In this document: positions 11,043-19,274 of the stretch, in pieces
How the letters are laid out: each line of letters opens with the position of its first letter
How positions within the stretch are numbered: position 1 is the stretch's first letter
Source of the DNA: Methanocaldococcus lauensis
GTDB taxonomy: Archaea > AGJL01 > Methanococci > Methanococcales > Methanocaldococcaceae
Length of the DNA stretch: 64,000 nucleotides
Direction: 5' to 3'
Assembly (NCBI RefSeq): GCF_902827225.1
Contig: NZ_LR792632.1
Coordinates: 1,259,030-1,323,029, forward strand
The notes under the pieces: model-generated
Database searches by the model: none
The model's input: only the letters and a program-made list of their open reading frames with translations
Told to the model about the DNA's origin: nothing
Translations under genes and position numbers: made by a program

Positions 11043-11202
11043 AATCTCACACAATATTTTAAATATTTACATTAATGAAAATAATGTTATAAATTTTAAC
11101 TACAAAATACAAAAAATTTTATCTAAAAAATAAAACCCAATTAACTTTTTAAATTTTAATTTTGAAAAAATAGAACAAACTAAAAAATTAAAATTACAAA
11201 GA

Positions 11203-11290
11203 TGGTGCGGGGGACGGGATTTGAACCCGCGAACCCCTACGGGACCAGACCCTCAATCTGGCGCCTTTGACCTGGCTTGGCGACCCCCGC
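11203..11290 (-). tRNA. tRNA-Leu (anticodon GAG)
   Basis: On the minus strand the 88 nt fold as a class II tRNA. The acceptor stem is GCGGGGG/CCCCCGC, the anticodon arm is CAGA-TTGAGGG-TCTG with GAG anticodon, and a long variable arm (TCCCGTAGGGG) is followed by the T-loop GGTTCAAATCC. The 3' CCA is encoded at 11205-11203. The long variable arm plus GAG identify leucine. It is divergent from tRNA-Met. Confidence 0.96.
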
Positions 11291-11317
11291 TCTCTATTAG
11301 GAAATTTTATTTTATAA

Positions 11318-11356
11318 CATTTATATATAAACCTTACGCCGAAAAATATATATATG
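11318..11356. promoter_or_regulatory. Divergent promoters of the two tRNA genes
   Basis: Two TATA-like stretches lie between the tRNAs. TTTATATATAAAC at 11320-11332 is spaced about 30-40 nt from the Leu gene on the minus strand, and AATATATATATGAG at 11345-11358 about 40 nt before the Met gene. This 100-bp gap thus seems to hold two back-to-back promoters. Positions are by spacing only. Confidence 0.5.
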
Positions 11357-11390
11357 AGTTATGGATATTGGCTATATTGGTATCTTATGT

Positions 11391-11502
11391 GCCGAGGTGG
11401 CTTAGCTGGTTATAGCGCCCGGCTCATACGGATATCCCAGGCATAAAGCCTGGGTCCTGGGAAACCGGGAGGTCGAGGGTTCGAATCCCTCCCTCGGCAC
11501 CA
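11391..11502 (+). tRNA. tRNA-Met (CAU, elongator type) with an intron
   Basis: Acceptor stem GCCGAGG (11391-11397) pairs with CCTCGGC (11492-11498); CCA is encoded at 11500-11502. The anticodon stem CCCGG (11418-11422) pairs with CCGGG (11465-11469), with loop CTCATA|A. The 35 nt at about 11429-11463 interrupt the loop one base 3' of the anticodon, the canonical archaeal intron site, and contain the hairpin CCCAGGC/GCCTGGG. The splicing endonuclease would recognise the bulge-helix-bulge formed across the junctions. Elongator Met and Trp tRNAs are the usual intron carriers in this genus. Confidence 0.95.
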
Positions 11503-11723
11503 TTTATTTTATTTTATATCATTATATTCGTTAATTTGAGTATTAGAATATAACAATAAAACAAGAAGAAACACTAAAATATCTAAAAAAATTAAGGAGT
11601 TCTAAATAAATATCTTATTCTTAAATCCAATTGAAGAGACTATAATGCCACAGAAGAGTTATTTAGTATGGAATGCTATAAAAAGAGTTTTATAATTTTT
11701 ACATTATGGTCCCATTCGTATTT

Positions 11724-11999
11724 GTTTCCATCCTTGTTTTAATAAACCCATAGGAGGGTTCCACCCTCCTATTGGTATACCTCCCATATTAAGCCTGCTT
11801 TTTTAATTTAGGGTATAGGGCATAGCCCTATGGCCATAGAGGGCAGAGCCCCCTATTGGTATACCCCCAGAGTATTCTATTTTTTATTTGTTATTCCTTA
11901 TTTTAATGGACTAAGTATTCAAACCCATATAGAAGATGAAGAAAATGATAATTGGAATCAAAGTTTCCATCCTTGTTTTAATGGACTAACGATTCAAAC
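11724..11999 (-). CRISPR. Decayed CRISPR remnant (three partial or whole repeats, one clear spacer)
   Basis: A 37-nt repeat starting GTTTCCATCCTTGTTTTAAT and ending ATTCAAAC is complete at 11963-11999. A degenerate copy is at about 11888-11924 and a 5' half at 11724-11743. The whole and degenerate copies enclose a 38-nt spacer-like segment (11925-11962). The half copy and the degenerate copy are separated by palindromic mosaic B. Read on the minus strand the repeat ends in GGATGGAAAC, the usual 3' handle of archaeal type I/III repeats, so the remnant was probably transcribed leftward; a TATA-like CTATATAAATC at 12034-12044 fits a leader on the right. The repeat differs from that of the array at 13101. 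Confidence 0.65.
11747..11868. repeat. Palindromic repeat mosaic B (three hairpins)
   Basis: Hairpins CATAGGAGGGT/ACCCTCCTAT with linker TGGTATACC, then TAGGGC/GCCCTA, then ATAGAGGG and CCCCCTAT followed by TGGTATACC. This is the same architecture as mosaic A. It sits inside the decayed CRISPR repeat tract, right after the first 20 nt of a repeat copy, which suggests insertion into a repeat. Confidence 0.75.
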
Positions 12000-12106
12000 A
12001 CTACCAACTATTGCTTATTCTATATTCAAACTCCTATATAAATCTTTCTTTTAACACTCGATTTTTCTGACTGCCTGATTATCAAAGTATTTATAAGAGT
12101 AAGAAA

Positions 12107-12292
12107 GGTTGTGCAATAATTTTATAAATACAATACACAACCACAAACAAAAATCTCAATAATTAAAAGTTATTTTATATCTTTAAAAATAAAATCAAAC
12201 TTAAAACACATAAAATAAAAACAAACAATCAAAATCTCTAAAAAATCTAAATTTTAATCAGAAAAAATTAGTAATACTTTTTACTAATTTTC
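12107..12292. other. Two AT-rich stem-loops of unknown role
   Basis: GGTTGTG at 12107-12113 pairs with CACAACC at 12136-12142 across a 22-nt loop. AAAATTAGTA at 12265-12274 pairs perfectly with TACTAATTTT at 12283-12292 across 8 nt. They lie between the decayed CRISPR and the MIP18 gene. They could be terminators, protein-binding sites or parts of an old CRISPR leader. Nothing in the sequence decides between these. Confidence 0.4.
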
Positions 12293-12391
12293 TAGTACCA
12301 AATCCAAACAACCCCTTTATAAAAGCAAGAAAGTAAAATTAATATTATTAATATGCATATTAAAAAAGTTAATAAAAATAAAATAGTTTAT

Positions 12392-12682
12392 TTACTTTTT
12401 ATCTTCTTTTAACATTTCATTAATCTCTTTTTCCATAATGTGCCCTTCTACTATAACATCAACATTTTTAACTCCTTCTAAGGATTTAACAGCATCTTTT
12501 GCTTGAAATGCCATTGCCATAACACTCATACAGGCAGGATTAGTTGGAATTAATTTAAATTTAACATTTCCTTCTTCATCAACTTCTAAATCTCTAACTA
12601 AGCCCATATCTACAATACTTATTCCCATGTGTGGGTCTGCAACTGTTTTTAGAGCCATTATAACATCTTCTTTAGTAACCAT
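12392..12682 (-). CDS. MIP18-family (DUF59) iron-sulfur cluster assembly protein
   Basis: A 96-residue single-domain MIP18/PaaD-like protein. Family signature seen: DPHMGISIVDMGLVRDL near residues 17-33 and a reactive Cys in the TNPACM motif near 48-53. Relatives (SufT, Cia2/Mip18) help deliver or assemble Fe-S clusters; methanogens usually hold several copies. An AGGTGTAATT ribosome site precedes the ATG. It is monocistronic, lying between the CRISPR remnant and the CRISPR array, and is probably the nearest housekeeping anchor of this accessory block. The substrate is unknown. Confidence 0.88.
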   Translation of the reverse strand: MVTKEDVIMALKTVADPHMGISIVDMGLVRDLEVDEEGNVKFKLIPTNPACMSVMAMAFQAKDAVKSLEGVKNVDVIVEGHIMEKEINEMLKEDKK

Positions 12683-13100
12683 AATTACACCTCATTTTTT
12701 ATTTTTAATTTATGGATACCCTTATAAATATTTTATTTGGGTTGTTTTAATGTTTTAAATATTGTGGAAAATATAAAGATTTCTTTTAAACTATTATGTA
12801 AGTATTATCTCATTTTATATACCTTTTTATATAATTTAAAATTTATTCATAATAATAAATACCAAATCTTGGAATTTTTTAGGAAAGATGATAATAAATC
12901 ATAAAAAAATTAAATTTTTCTTATTATATATTAAAATTCTATAAATATTTAGAATTATCATAATAATTTTTTGATATTTTTATTATTTTGTAACAAAAAT
13001 TTTAGAATTTACCGAAAGTCGTTATTACTTTTAAAATATATGTAAATGTAGAAATCTATGGATTTTTATGATACTAAAAATAAAATTAAAAATTTAAATA
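12683..13100. other. AT-rich gene-free stretch at the distal side of the CRISPR array
   Basis: About 420 bp of very AT-rich sequence with many stops in all frames and no GC-rich patch of the kind that marks structured RNAs in this genome. The first part holds the promoter of the MIP18 gene (minus strand). The rest flanks the first repeat of the array on the side predicted to be leader-distal. I see no gene in it. Confidence 0.6.
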
Positions 13101-13901
13101 TTTCCATCCCCTTAGGGGTCTGATTTTAGACGCTCAAACCAGAACAGAAGGAGAAGTATTTTTAAGAAAATTTCCATCCCCTTAGGGGTCTGATTTTAGA
13201 CTGCGTGTTGTCATTTTACGAAGATGAAAAAAGATACATAGAAATTTCCATCCCCTTAGGGGTCTGATTTTAGACACGATATTTTCAGATAAGCCATAAT
13301 AACCTTGAATTCTTTCCATCCCCTTAGGGGTCTGATTTTAGACGATAAAAAAACTCACATCGAGGCGATAAAACTGCATGAAAACGTCTTTCCATCCCCT
13401 TAGGGGTCTGATTTTAGACTTACTAATTGACTTTGCTTTTTCAGATTTTATGGCACTCTTTCCATCCCCTTAGGGGTCTGATTTTAGACAAAAATGAAAT
13501 CTTAGAAATTGGTGTATCTGACGGCTTTCCATCCCCTTAGGGGTCTGATTTTAGACGTTTTTTTATATGCAAATTCTTTTTTGTATATTGAACTTCTTTC
13601 CATCCCCTTAGGGGTCTGATTTTAGACAGTTTTGTAATAAATAAAGAACATTTTCTGATGTCTTTCCATCCCCTTAGGGGTCTGATTTTAGACTATCAGT
13701 TCCCATTGCATAACCTAATATATCATCAACCTTTCCATCCCCTTAGGGGTCTGATTTTAGACAGTTACTGTTTGTGGATGGTGTTACTGGAAAAGTGTCT
13801 TTCCATCCCCTTAGGGGTCTGATTTTAGACAATTTCAACAGATAATCTTAACGAAAAAGTTCGGAAATACTTTCCATCCCCTTAGGGGTCTGATTTTAGA
13901 C
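13101..13901 (-). CRISPR. CRISPR array, 12 repeats and 11 spacers, no cas genes nearby
   Basis: Twelve 31-nt repeats begin at 13101, 13171, 13245, 13313, 13389, 13459, 13526, 13597, 13663, 13732, 13800 and 13871; spacers run 35-45 nt. Each repeat contains the palindromes CCCCTTAGGGG and GTCTGATTTTAGAC. The base before the repeat is A in the first three copies and C in the other nine. Read on the minus strand the repeat ends in GGATGGAAAG or GGATGGAAAT, the usual 3' handle, and resembles the genus repeat containing AAAATCAGACC. That places the leader to the right and makes the A-type repeats the oldest, leader-distal ones. The repeat cores are identical over all copies, so the array looks maintained. 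Confidence 0.97.
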
Positions 13902-14021
13902 AGGGCATAATTTTTTGATATTAAGGTCTAAAATTACTTTATTATGCTTCTTTGTTAGGGGGTTATAGTTCGAAGGGTCAATAACCCTTGTTATTTATAT
14001 ACCTCCGAACTTATATATAAA
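13902..14021 (-). promoter_or_regulatory. Predicted CRISPR leader and promoter
   Basis: To the right of the last repeat, a TATA-like TTATATATAAAC (14011-14022, read on the minus strand as GTTTATATATAA) would start transcription near 13985, about 85 nt before the first transcribed repeat. The leader transcript could fold a hairpin between 13960-13966 (GGGTTAT) and 13981-13987 (ATAACCC). The remaining bases to 14286 are AT-rich without a gene. The orientation is inferred from the repeat's GGAAAG end. Confidence 0.5.
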
Positions 14022-14286
14022 CTTTTCTATTTTTATTTATTTGCTTAAAAATCCTTTAAATTTTTATTATTAACTTATTTATCTGGGAAAATTGAAGATA
14101 AAAATAAATTACCAAAATCTCCTAAAAATCTCAATAATTTAATAAACTTAATTATTCAAATTAATCAAAATAGACGACCCTCCAAAATTTAATAAAATCC
14201 CATAAAATTTAAAAATATTAAATTAAAATCCTCTAAATTAAAAAATAAAATTTTTTAGCGAGAGAGGGTAAATTATGAAAAAGGGA

Positions 14287-14448
14287 CATTGCTTCCTTTA
14301 GGAAGCAATGCATCGGGAGTATCCCGAACCATAGGGCTTCGCCCTATTAGGATACCCAAAATTAAACAAAAAATGCAAATATTCGGAGGTATTCCGAACC
14401 ATAGGGGGTGAAACCCCCTATGGAGCAATAGAGGGTATCCCTCTATGC
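14287..14448. repeat. Palindromic repeat mosaic C, overlapping the argF stop codon
   Basis: Hairpins in order: CATTGCTTCC/GGAAGCAATG, CGGGA/TCCCG, ATAGGGC/GCCCTAT followed by TAGGATACCC, CGGA/TCCG, CATAGGGGGT/ACCCCCTATG, and ATAGAGGG/CCCTCTAT. The design (ATAGG-type stem plus GGTAT or ATACC linkers) matches mosaics A, B and D. The last hairpin supplies the final codon and stop of argF. Confidence 0.8.
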
Positions 14449-15357
14449 TTTAAATATAAATTTAAATACTCCTTTTTGAACATGTAATCTATTTTCTGCC
14501 TCATCATAGACAACTGAATGTTCTCCATCAATTACATCGTCAGTTATTTCAAGTCCTCTATTTGCTGGAAGACAGTGCATAACGATTACATCATCTTTGG
14601 CATACTCTAATAATTTATTATTTATTTGGAATGGAGGAAATACTTTTAAAACTTCCTCTTTATTTTTCTCATCACCCATACTTACCCAAACATCAGTATA
14701 TAGTATATCAGCATCTTTTGCGGCATCTATTGGATCGTTAGTTAAAGTTAAAGAACCTTCTCCGTACTCTTCAATAATTTCTTTTGCCTTTAATACTACT
14801 TGGGCATTAGGCTCATAACCTTTTGGTGTTCCCACATATATATCCATTCCTACTAAGGCAGAACCTAAAATTAAAGAATTACATACATTATTTCCATCTC
14901 CTAAGTAAGCAATTTTTAATCCTTTAAATTTTCCCTTATATTCTTTTATTGTCATTAAATCAGCCAATATCTGACAAGGATGAGCCAGATCACTTAGTGC
15001 ATTTATTACTGGAACTGACGAATACTTAGCCATCTCCTCTAAATCTCTATGCCTATAAACTCTTGCCACAATTGCATCTACATATCTACTCATAACCCTT
15101 GCTGTATCTTTTATTGACTCCTTCTTTCCTAAATGTATCTCATTTTGATTCATTATTAAAGGATGACCTCCTAACTCATAAACAGCAATATCAAAACTCA
15201 TTCTTGTTCTTGTTGAGGGTTTTTCAAATAATATTGCCACACTCTTACCATCTAAAACTTTTTCGTGTTTTCTTCTATTTTTTTTAAAATATATTCCATA
15301 GTCAATAATTTTCAATACATCCTCCCTACTCAAACAATCTAAGTCCAAAAGATGCAT
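14443..15357 (-). CDS. argF: Ornithine carbamoyltransferase
   Basis: ArgF condenses carbamoyl phosphate with ornithine to citrulline in arginine synthesis, as a cytoplasmic trimer. The 304-residue protein shows the carbamoyl-phosphate motif STRTR (48-52), HPCQ (near 125), the ornithine-side loop DVWVSMGDE and HCLPANRG near the C-terminus, all intact. An AGGTGATATA ribosome site precedes the ATG. The stop codon TAG and the last residue are supplied by the flanking palindromic mosaic C, so the very end of the protein may have been reset by that element. It is monocistronic, divergent from the methyltransferase gene. Confidence 0.96.
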   Translation of the reverse strand: MHLLDLDCLSREDVLKIIDYGIYFKKNRRKHEKVLDGKSVAILFEKPSTRTRMSFDIAVYELGGHPLIMNQNEIHLGKKESIKDTARVMSRYVDAIVARVYRHRDLEEMAKYSSVPVINALSDLAHPCQILADLMTIKEYKGKFKGLKIAYLGDGNNVCNSLILGSALVGMDIYVGTPKGYEPNAQVVLKAKEIIEEYGEGSLTLTNDPIDAAKDADILYTDVWVSMGDEKNKEEVLKVFPPFQINNKLLEYAKDDVIVMHCLPANRGLEITDDVIDGEHSVVYDEAENRLHVQKGVFKFIFKA

Positions 15358-15528
15358 TATATCACCTAAGATAAAATATTACATAACAAACTAAACATTA
15401 TAAATGTGCTTAAACATTGAGACTATACTATTTAATTTATGTTTTATGATTAAATTTTATTAAATTTTATTTATAATTGGAGATTAATATTTTAATTTAA
15501 ACAAAGTTATAAACATTTTGGTGATACA

Positions 15529-16128
15529 ATGCACTATTTTTCTGAATGCCCTACTACAAAATCAGAAATTAAAATTATTGAAGATATATTAAGAGGCAAA
15601 AAATTGAAATTTAAAACTGACTCTGGCGTTTTTTCTCATAGTAAGGTAGATAAAGGAACTAAAATTTTGATTGAAAATGTGGAAGTTAATAAAGATGATA
15701 ATATCTTAGATTTGGGTTGTGGTTATGGAGTTATTGGAATATCTTTGGCTGACGAAGTAAAGTCAGTTACGATGGTAGATATAAATAGGAGGGCTTTAAA
15801 ATTAGCTAAAGAAAATATAAAGTTAAATAATTTAGAAAATCACAATATAAAAGTTATTTACAGTGACTTATATGAAAATATTAAAAACTGTAAGTTTGAT
15901 AAAATTATAACCAACCCTCCAATAAGAGCTGGGAAGGAAGTCCTTCACAGAATTGTTAAAGAAGGCAAGGAGATGTTAAAGGATAGAGGAGAGCTTTGGG
16001 TAGTTATACAGACAAAACAAGGAGCTAAATCATTAGCAAAATTTATGGAAGAAGTCTTTGGAAATGTTGAAACAGTTACTATAAAAGGAGGTTATAGAGT
16101 TTTAAAATCTGTAAAGAATTTAAAGTAA
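15529..16128 (+). CDS. Class I SAM-dependent methyltransferase (RsmC-like small domain)
   Basis: A 199-residue Rossmann methyltransferase. Motif I is ILDLGCGYGVIGI (about 60-72), motif II ends in VDINRRAL, and the catalytic NPP(I) motif is TNPPIRAG (about 125-132). That NPP signature is typical of N-methyltransferases acting on nucleobases (RsmC/RsmD-like) or on glutamine. Length and layout match a structurally studied Methanocaldococcus methyltransferase (MJ0882, from memory). The substrate is probably RNA, not shown. GGTGATACA precedes the ATG. It converges with the DHH gene, 12 bp apart. Confidence 0.88.
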   Translation: MHYFSECPTTKSEIKIIEDILRGKKLKFKTDSGVFSHSKVDKGTKILIENVEVNKDDNILDLGCGYGVIGISLADEVKSVTMVDINRRALKLAKENIKLNNLENHNIKVIYSDLYENIKNCKFDKIITNPPIRAGKEVLHRIVKEGKEMLKDRGELWVVIQTKQGAKSLAKFMEEVFGNVETVTIKGGYRVLKSVKNLK

Positions 16129-16140
16129 TTTATAATAATT

Positions 16141-17547
16141 TTATAAATTGTTTAAAGCTATATCAATATATCTTATAAATTCTTTTTTGTTATTGGGGAT
16201 GTATGCACCAGAGGCAAATTTATGCCCTCCTCCACTACCGTCAACTTTTTCAGAAGCGTATTTTATTGCTTTAGCTAAATTTACATTATCTGCAAAACAT
16301 AAAAGTCTTGGACATCTTGCAGAGACCTTATAGCCGTTATCATCCTCTGTTATAGCAAATATTGGCTTCATCCAATCTACTTCTTCAATAGAATAGCTCA
16401 TTCCAGCAACAATTCCAACAATATTTGGCATAATCTTATCAGTTTCAAAGTATTGAAATTTATCTTTTTTAACTATTTCAACTTCATTCTTTACATGTTC
16501 TAATGCCTCTCTTAAATTATTCCTATGTTTTCTCAAATTTGAAAGCATTCTACTATAATATTTTCCTCTATCTCCCATTAAGACATTTAAGGCAGTTTCA
16601 TAATCACCATATCTTGAGCAAGCATTTATGCATGTTGAGAATTCCTCTAAGTCTCTTAATGGAGAGCCAAATTCTTCAGATTTAAATTCATAAACCTCTC
16701 CAAATATAACTTTTGGAACATATGGAGCCCAGTGATTTGGAACATAGTTTAAACATTTAATTAAAAGTTCATTTCCAATAATTTTTTTGTATTCAAAAGG
16801 TATTTCAGCCAATCTTATCGTTGGATCTATATTTATGTCGTATTTTTTATTTATATAGTGAATGTATTTGATAACTCTTGAGTCATTATTTAATAAATCA
16901 GTCCTAATATCGCTCCAATATCTCATAGAAACAAATAGAGGACGAGTTTGCCTACCATAAAATTGTAAATCCATATATTTTTTAATATCTCCAGCAAATA
17001 TAGCATCTGCCAATATAATTTTATTTAACCCAGTTAATTTACCTTCAATGTTTTGTATATCTCCAACAGCCCCTAAAACTGCATATTTAGCCAAATCAAT
17101 CCAGTTGTTGTTAATAGTTTTTGCAAATAAATATGAAACTCCCGCCCCGCAAATTTCTCCCCCACTCTTTCCTATAGTTATTGGATTTATATGTATAATA
17201 TTCTTAGGAATCTTAACTTCTTCAGGTTGGTGATGGTCTAATATTATAATATTTTTTTTGTAATTTATCTCTTCAATTTTCTCAGTAATCATTTTTAACT
17301 GTCCACTTCCCAAATCAGCAAAAATTACTAACTCATAATCTTTAAATGGAATAGTATCGATAGTTTCTAATGTTATTTGCTTTAAAAACATAAAATCAGC
17401 ATCTAACTGCAATCTTTCAGATAGTTTTTGTAAAATAACCCTTGATGTAAGTCCATCTGTATCTATGTGAGTAATTATCAATATTTTGTTGTTTTTGTTT
17501 TGTTCTAATACTTTAGTTCCTTTCTTTAATTCAATCCAATCTTTCAT
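16141..17547 (-). CDS. DHH-family phosphoesterase / RecJ-like exonuclease
   Basis: A 468-residue DHH protein. Metal-binding motifs: [11 protein letters not shown] (25-35), FADLGSGQ (about 76-83), DHHQPEE (about 101-107) and GAVGDIQN. The C-terminal DHHA1 domain carries [13 protein letters not shown] near 440. Archaeal relatives are RecJ-like single-strand exonucleases, some bound to the GINS replication complex, others acting on RNA; which one this is cannot be read here. GTGATACT precedes the ATG. It sits 79 bp downstream of secD's other side with no operon partner evident. The archaeal RecJ-like proteins differ greatly in length, so the subfamily is left open. Confidence 0.88.
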   Translation of the reverse strand: MKDWIELKKGTKVLEQNKNNKILIITHIDTDGLTSRVILQKLSERLQLDADFMFLKQITLETIDTIPFKDYELVIFADLGSGQLKMITEKIEEINYKKNIIILDHHQPEEVKIPKNIIHINPITIGKSGGEICGAGVSYLFAKTINNNWIDLAKYAVLGAVGDIQNIEGKLTGLNKIILADAIFAGDIKKYMDLQFYGRQTRPLFVSMRYWSDIRTDLLNNDSRVIKYIHYINKKYDINIDPTIRLAEIPFEYKKIIGNELLIKCLNYVPNHWAPYVPKVIFGEVYEFKSEEFGSPLRDLEEFSTCINACSRYGDYETALNVLMGDRGKYYSRMLSNLRKHRNNLREALEHVKNEVEIVKKDKFQYFETDKIMPNIVGIVAGMSYSIEEVDWMKPIFAITEDDNGYKVSARCPRLLCFADNVNLAKAIKYASEKVDGSGGGHKFASGAYIPNNKKEFIRYIDIALNNL

Positions 17548-17626
17548 AGTATCACTGAAAAAGTAATTTCTGTAAATTTTAAAATCTCAAATAAATAAAA
17601 AAGAGTTAAGAGATTAAAATTTTAAT

Positions 17627-18811
17627 CTAAAATTTTTTAAACATCTCCTCAATAATTCTTGCAAACGCAGGTCTTGTTATAAATATTCCAATTAAAACTC
17701 CTGCAATTGTTGTTATAGCAAAACCTTTTAACATACCTACTCCAAGCACGAATAAAGGAAGCATTGCTGCTATTGATGTTGCCGCCGAGGCAAATATTAT
17801 AAAGAACGCCCTCTTGATACTTGCTTTTATTTTTCTACCTTTTAATGTCTCATCTGTTATAACTATTTGGTTATCTACTCCGGTACCAACAGCCGCAATA
17901 ATACCTGCAATTGACGGAATATCTAATTTCCACTTAATTAGAGATGCAAATCCTAATATAATAATTATCTCTGAGATACATGTTATTAAAATTGGAATGG
18001 CAATTTTTATCTGTCTATATCTTATACCAACTATTATACCAACTGCAACAAATGCCAATAATAAGGCAATAAATGTTCCTTTTAAAAACTCTTTACCAAA
18101 TTCTGGAGAAACTACATAAGTATATTCAACATTTAATTTTACAGGTAAGGCTCCAGATTTTAATGCTGTATATAAAACCATAGCTTCGTCTTTTTCCTCC
18201 TTAGTAGGAGGATATTGCCCAAGAGTAATAACCTGCTGAGGATGTGGTCTTCCATCAGTTAAACCTGGAGATAATACTGGTGCAGAGATTAACTTTCCAT
18301 CGAAGTATATATATACTTTGTGATATGCCTTTCCTTTGGCAATTTCAGCAAATTTCTTAGCTGCATCCAAAGATAATTCAAACTGCACACCATAAGCCCA
18401 TCCAGATTCTGTAGGAACTTTAGTTGGAGGATATACATTTTTAACATCTTTCCCAGTATATACTGTTACATTGTCAATTTTTGCTATTAAAACCCCTTGA
18501 TGTTTAAGTATTTTAATTATTCTATCAGTATCTGAACTTTTAGGTATTATAACAACTATTTCATCATTACCTCTTGGATACACTACAACATTACTCAGAC
18601 CATTAGCATCCAATCTTTGTTTAATAATATTTACAGTTAATTGCATTTCTTGATCGTTCATAGGTCTATCTGACTTTAAAACAATAACTGTTCCACCACT
18701 TAAATCAACTCCAAACTGTAGCCCGTTAAATGCTATAAGAAATATTGAGATTGTAAGAGATAATATTAATAGTAGTATTTTTCTATCTTTCAGTAGTTTT
18801 TTAATATCCAT
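17627..18811 (-). CDS. secD: Protein translocase subunit SecD
   Basis: SecD assists Sec-dependent protein export, probably using the ion gradient with SecF. The 394-residue protein has an N-terminal transmembrane helix (about 10-28), the SecD signature FGVDLSGGT (about 34-42), a large extracytoplasmic domain (45-230) and five C-terminal helices with AAVGTGVDNQIVI in TM4. Start ATG at 18811 is used because GGTGG (18821-18817) lies 5 nt upstream; a GTG at 18820 would overlap it. In most archaea secF adjoins secD. Here no secF is found on either side (a SemiSWEET gene lies divergent and a DHH gene downstream). Confidence 0.95.
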   Translation of the reverse strand: MDIKKLLKDRKILLLILSLTISIFLIAFNGLQFGVDLSGGTVIVLKSDRPMNDQEMQLTVNIIKQRLDANGLSNVVVYPRGNDEIVVIIPKSSDTDRIIKILKHQGVLIAKIDNVTVYTGKDVKNVYPPTKVPTESGWAYGVQFELSLDAAKKFAEIAKGKAYHKVYIYFDGKLISAPVLSPGLTDGRPHPQQVITLGQYPPTKEEKDEAMVLYTALKSGALPVKLNVEYTYVVSPEFGKEFLKGTFIALLLAFVAVGIIVGIRYRQIKIAIPILITCISEIIIILGFASLIKWKLDIPSIAGIIAAVGTGVDNQIVITDETLKGRKIKASIKRAFFIIFASAATSIAAMLPLFVLGVGMLKGFAITTIAGVLIGIFITRPAFARIIEEMFKKF

Positions 18812-18885
18812 TATTTCCACCTATCTTAAACTATATAACTGTAAGTTTTTATTTATATTCGGCTTATAAAATGATGGTGATAATT

Positions 18886-19170
18886 ATGGATAATCTTATT
18901 GACATTTCAATTATTGGATACATTGCTGGAACTTTAACGACCTTTGCCTCTCTACCTCAACTAATAAAATCTTTGAAAGAGAAAGATATGAGTAACATCT
19001 CATTGACATTTGTAATAACATTTACTACTGGATTATCTCTTTGGTTAGTGTATGGAATATTAAGAAATGATTATCCAATAATAGTATTTAACATTTTATC
19101 TTTAATGTTTTGGATACCTATAACTTATTTAAAAATAAAGGATACTCTGAAGAAAAGAAAACTTAGTTAG
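18886..19170 (+). CDS. SemiSWEET-type (PQ-loop) transporter with rebuilt C-terminus
   Basis: A 94-residue three-helix protein of the MtN3/SWEET family: TM1 about 5-25 ending with the PQ motif (SLPQLIKSL), TM2 about 36-57, TM3 about 62-82. Bacterial SemiSWEETs form dimers that move sugars; the substrate in archaea is unknown. Start ATG at 18886 is preferred because GGTGATAATT lies directly before it. The last codons (IPITYLKIKD...) occur a second time after a palindromic element 44 bp downstream, just before the next gene, so this end was duplicated. Confidence 0.82.
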   Translation: MDNLIDISIIGYIAGTLTTFASLPQLIKSLKEKDMSNISLTFVITFTTGLSLWLVYGILRNDYPIIVFNILSLMFWIPITYLKIKDTLKKRKLS

Positions 19171-19253
19171 CAGGTATAGCAATAGGACGAAGTCCTATGC
19201 TTGAGATACCTATAACCTATTTAAAAATAAAAGATGAACTTAAAAAAAAGAAA
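19113..19253 (+). repeat. 49-bp direct repeat flanking a palindromic element
   Basis: The segments 19113-19161 and 19205-19253 match at about 42 of 49 positions, each starting GATACCTATAAC. The first copy encodes the SemiSWEET C-terminus; the second encodes the same peptide (IPITYLKIKD) but has no start and ends at the phosphatase gene. The 38-nt palindromic element D lies between them and its last GATACC is the start of copy two. Confidence 0.85.
19173..19210. repeat. Palindromic element D (single 38-nt unit)
   Basis: A nested palindrome: GGTAT at the left end, ATACC at the right end, core ATAGGAC-gaa-GTCCTAT. It has the same length and the same core as the unit at 5784-5821 in mosaic A, differing only in the linkers. 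This is the simplest copy in the window and defines the unit. Confidence 0.85.
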
Positions 19254-19274
19254 AAAATTATGAGATGGTCAGTT

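Larger units (their letters stand above)
11503..12391. other. Gene-free accessory stretch between tRNA-Met and the MIP18 gene
   Basis: No convincing protein gene is found over 889 bp. It holds a decayed CRISPR remnant (11724-11999), palindromic mosaic B (11747-11868) and two AT-rich stem-loops (12107-12142, 12265-12292). A short frame at about 11615-11700 ends PIEETIMPQKSYLVWNAIKR and could be a gene relic, but it is too short to identify. A 74-codon frame over the CRISPR remnant is an artefact of the repeats. Confidence 0.7.

Noticed and set aside
11221-11415. 64-codon frame between and over the tRNA genes
   Set aside because: It reads the tRNA-Leu antisense and part of tRNA-Met; the tRNAs explain the sequence.
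11615-11700. Short frame with PIEETIMPQKSYLVWNAIKR, recalling the NPIE...W..IKR end of IS630-type transposases
   Set aside because: Only about 28 codons, with extra residues between the motifs and no upstream domain; too weak to call a transposase relic.
11830-12054. 74-codon frame over mosaic B and the CRISPR remnant
   Set aside because: The repeated peptide in it arises from CRISPR repeat copies; there is no ribosome site and no protein-like composition.
19197-19274. Longer start for the SuhB-family phosphatase
   Set aside because: The added residues are the duplicated SemiSWEET tail and palindromic element; the family N-terminus begins at MKWDEIG.
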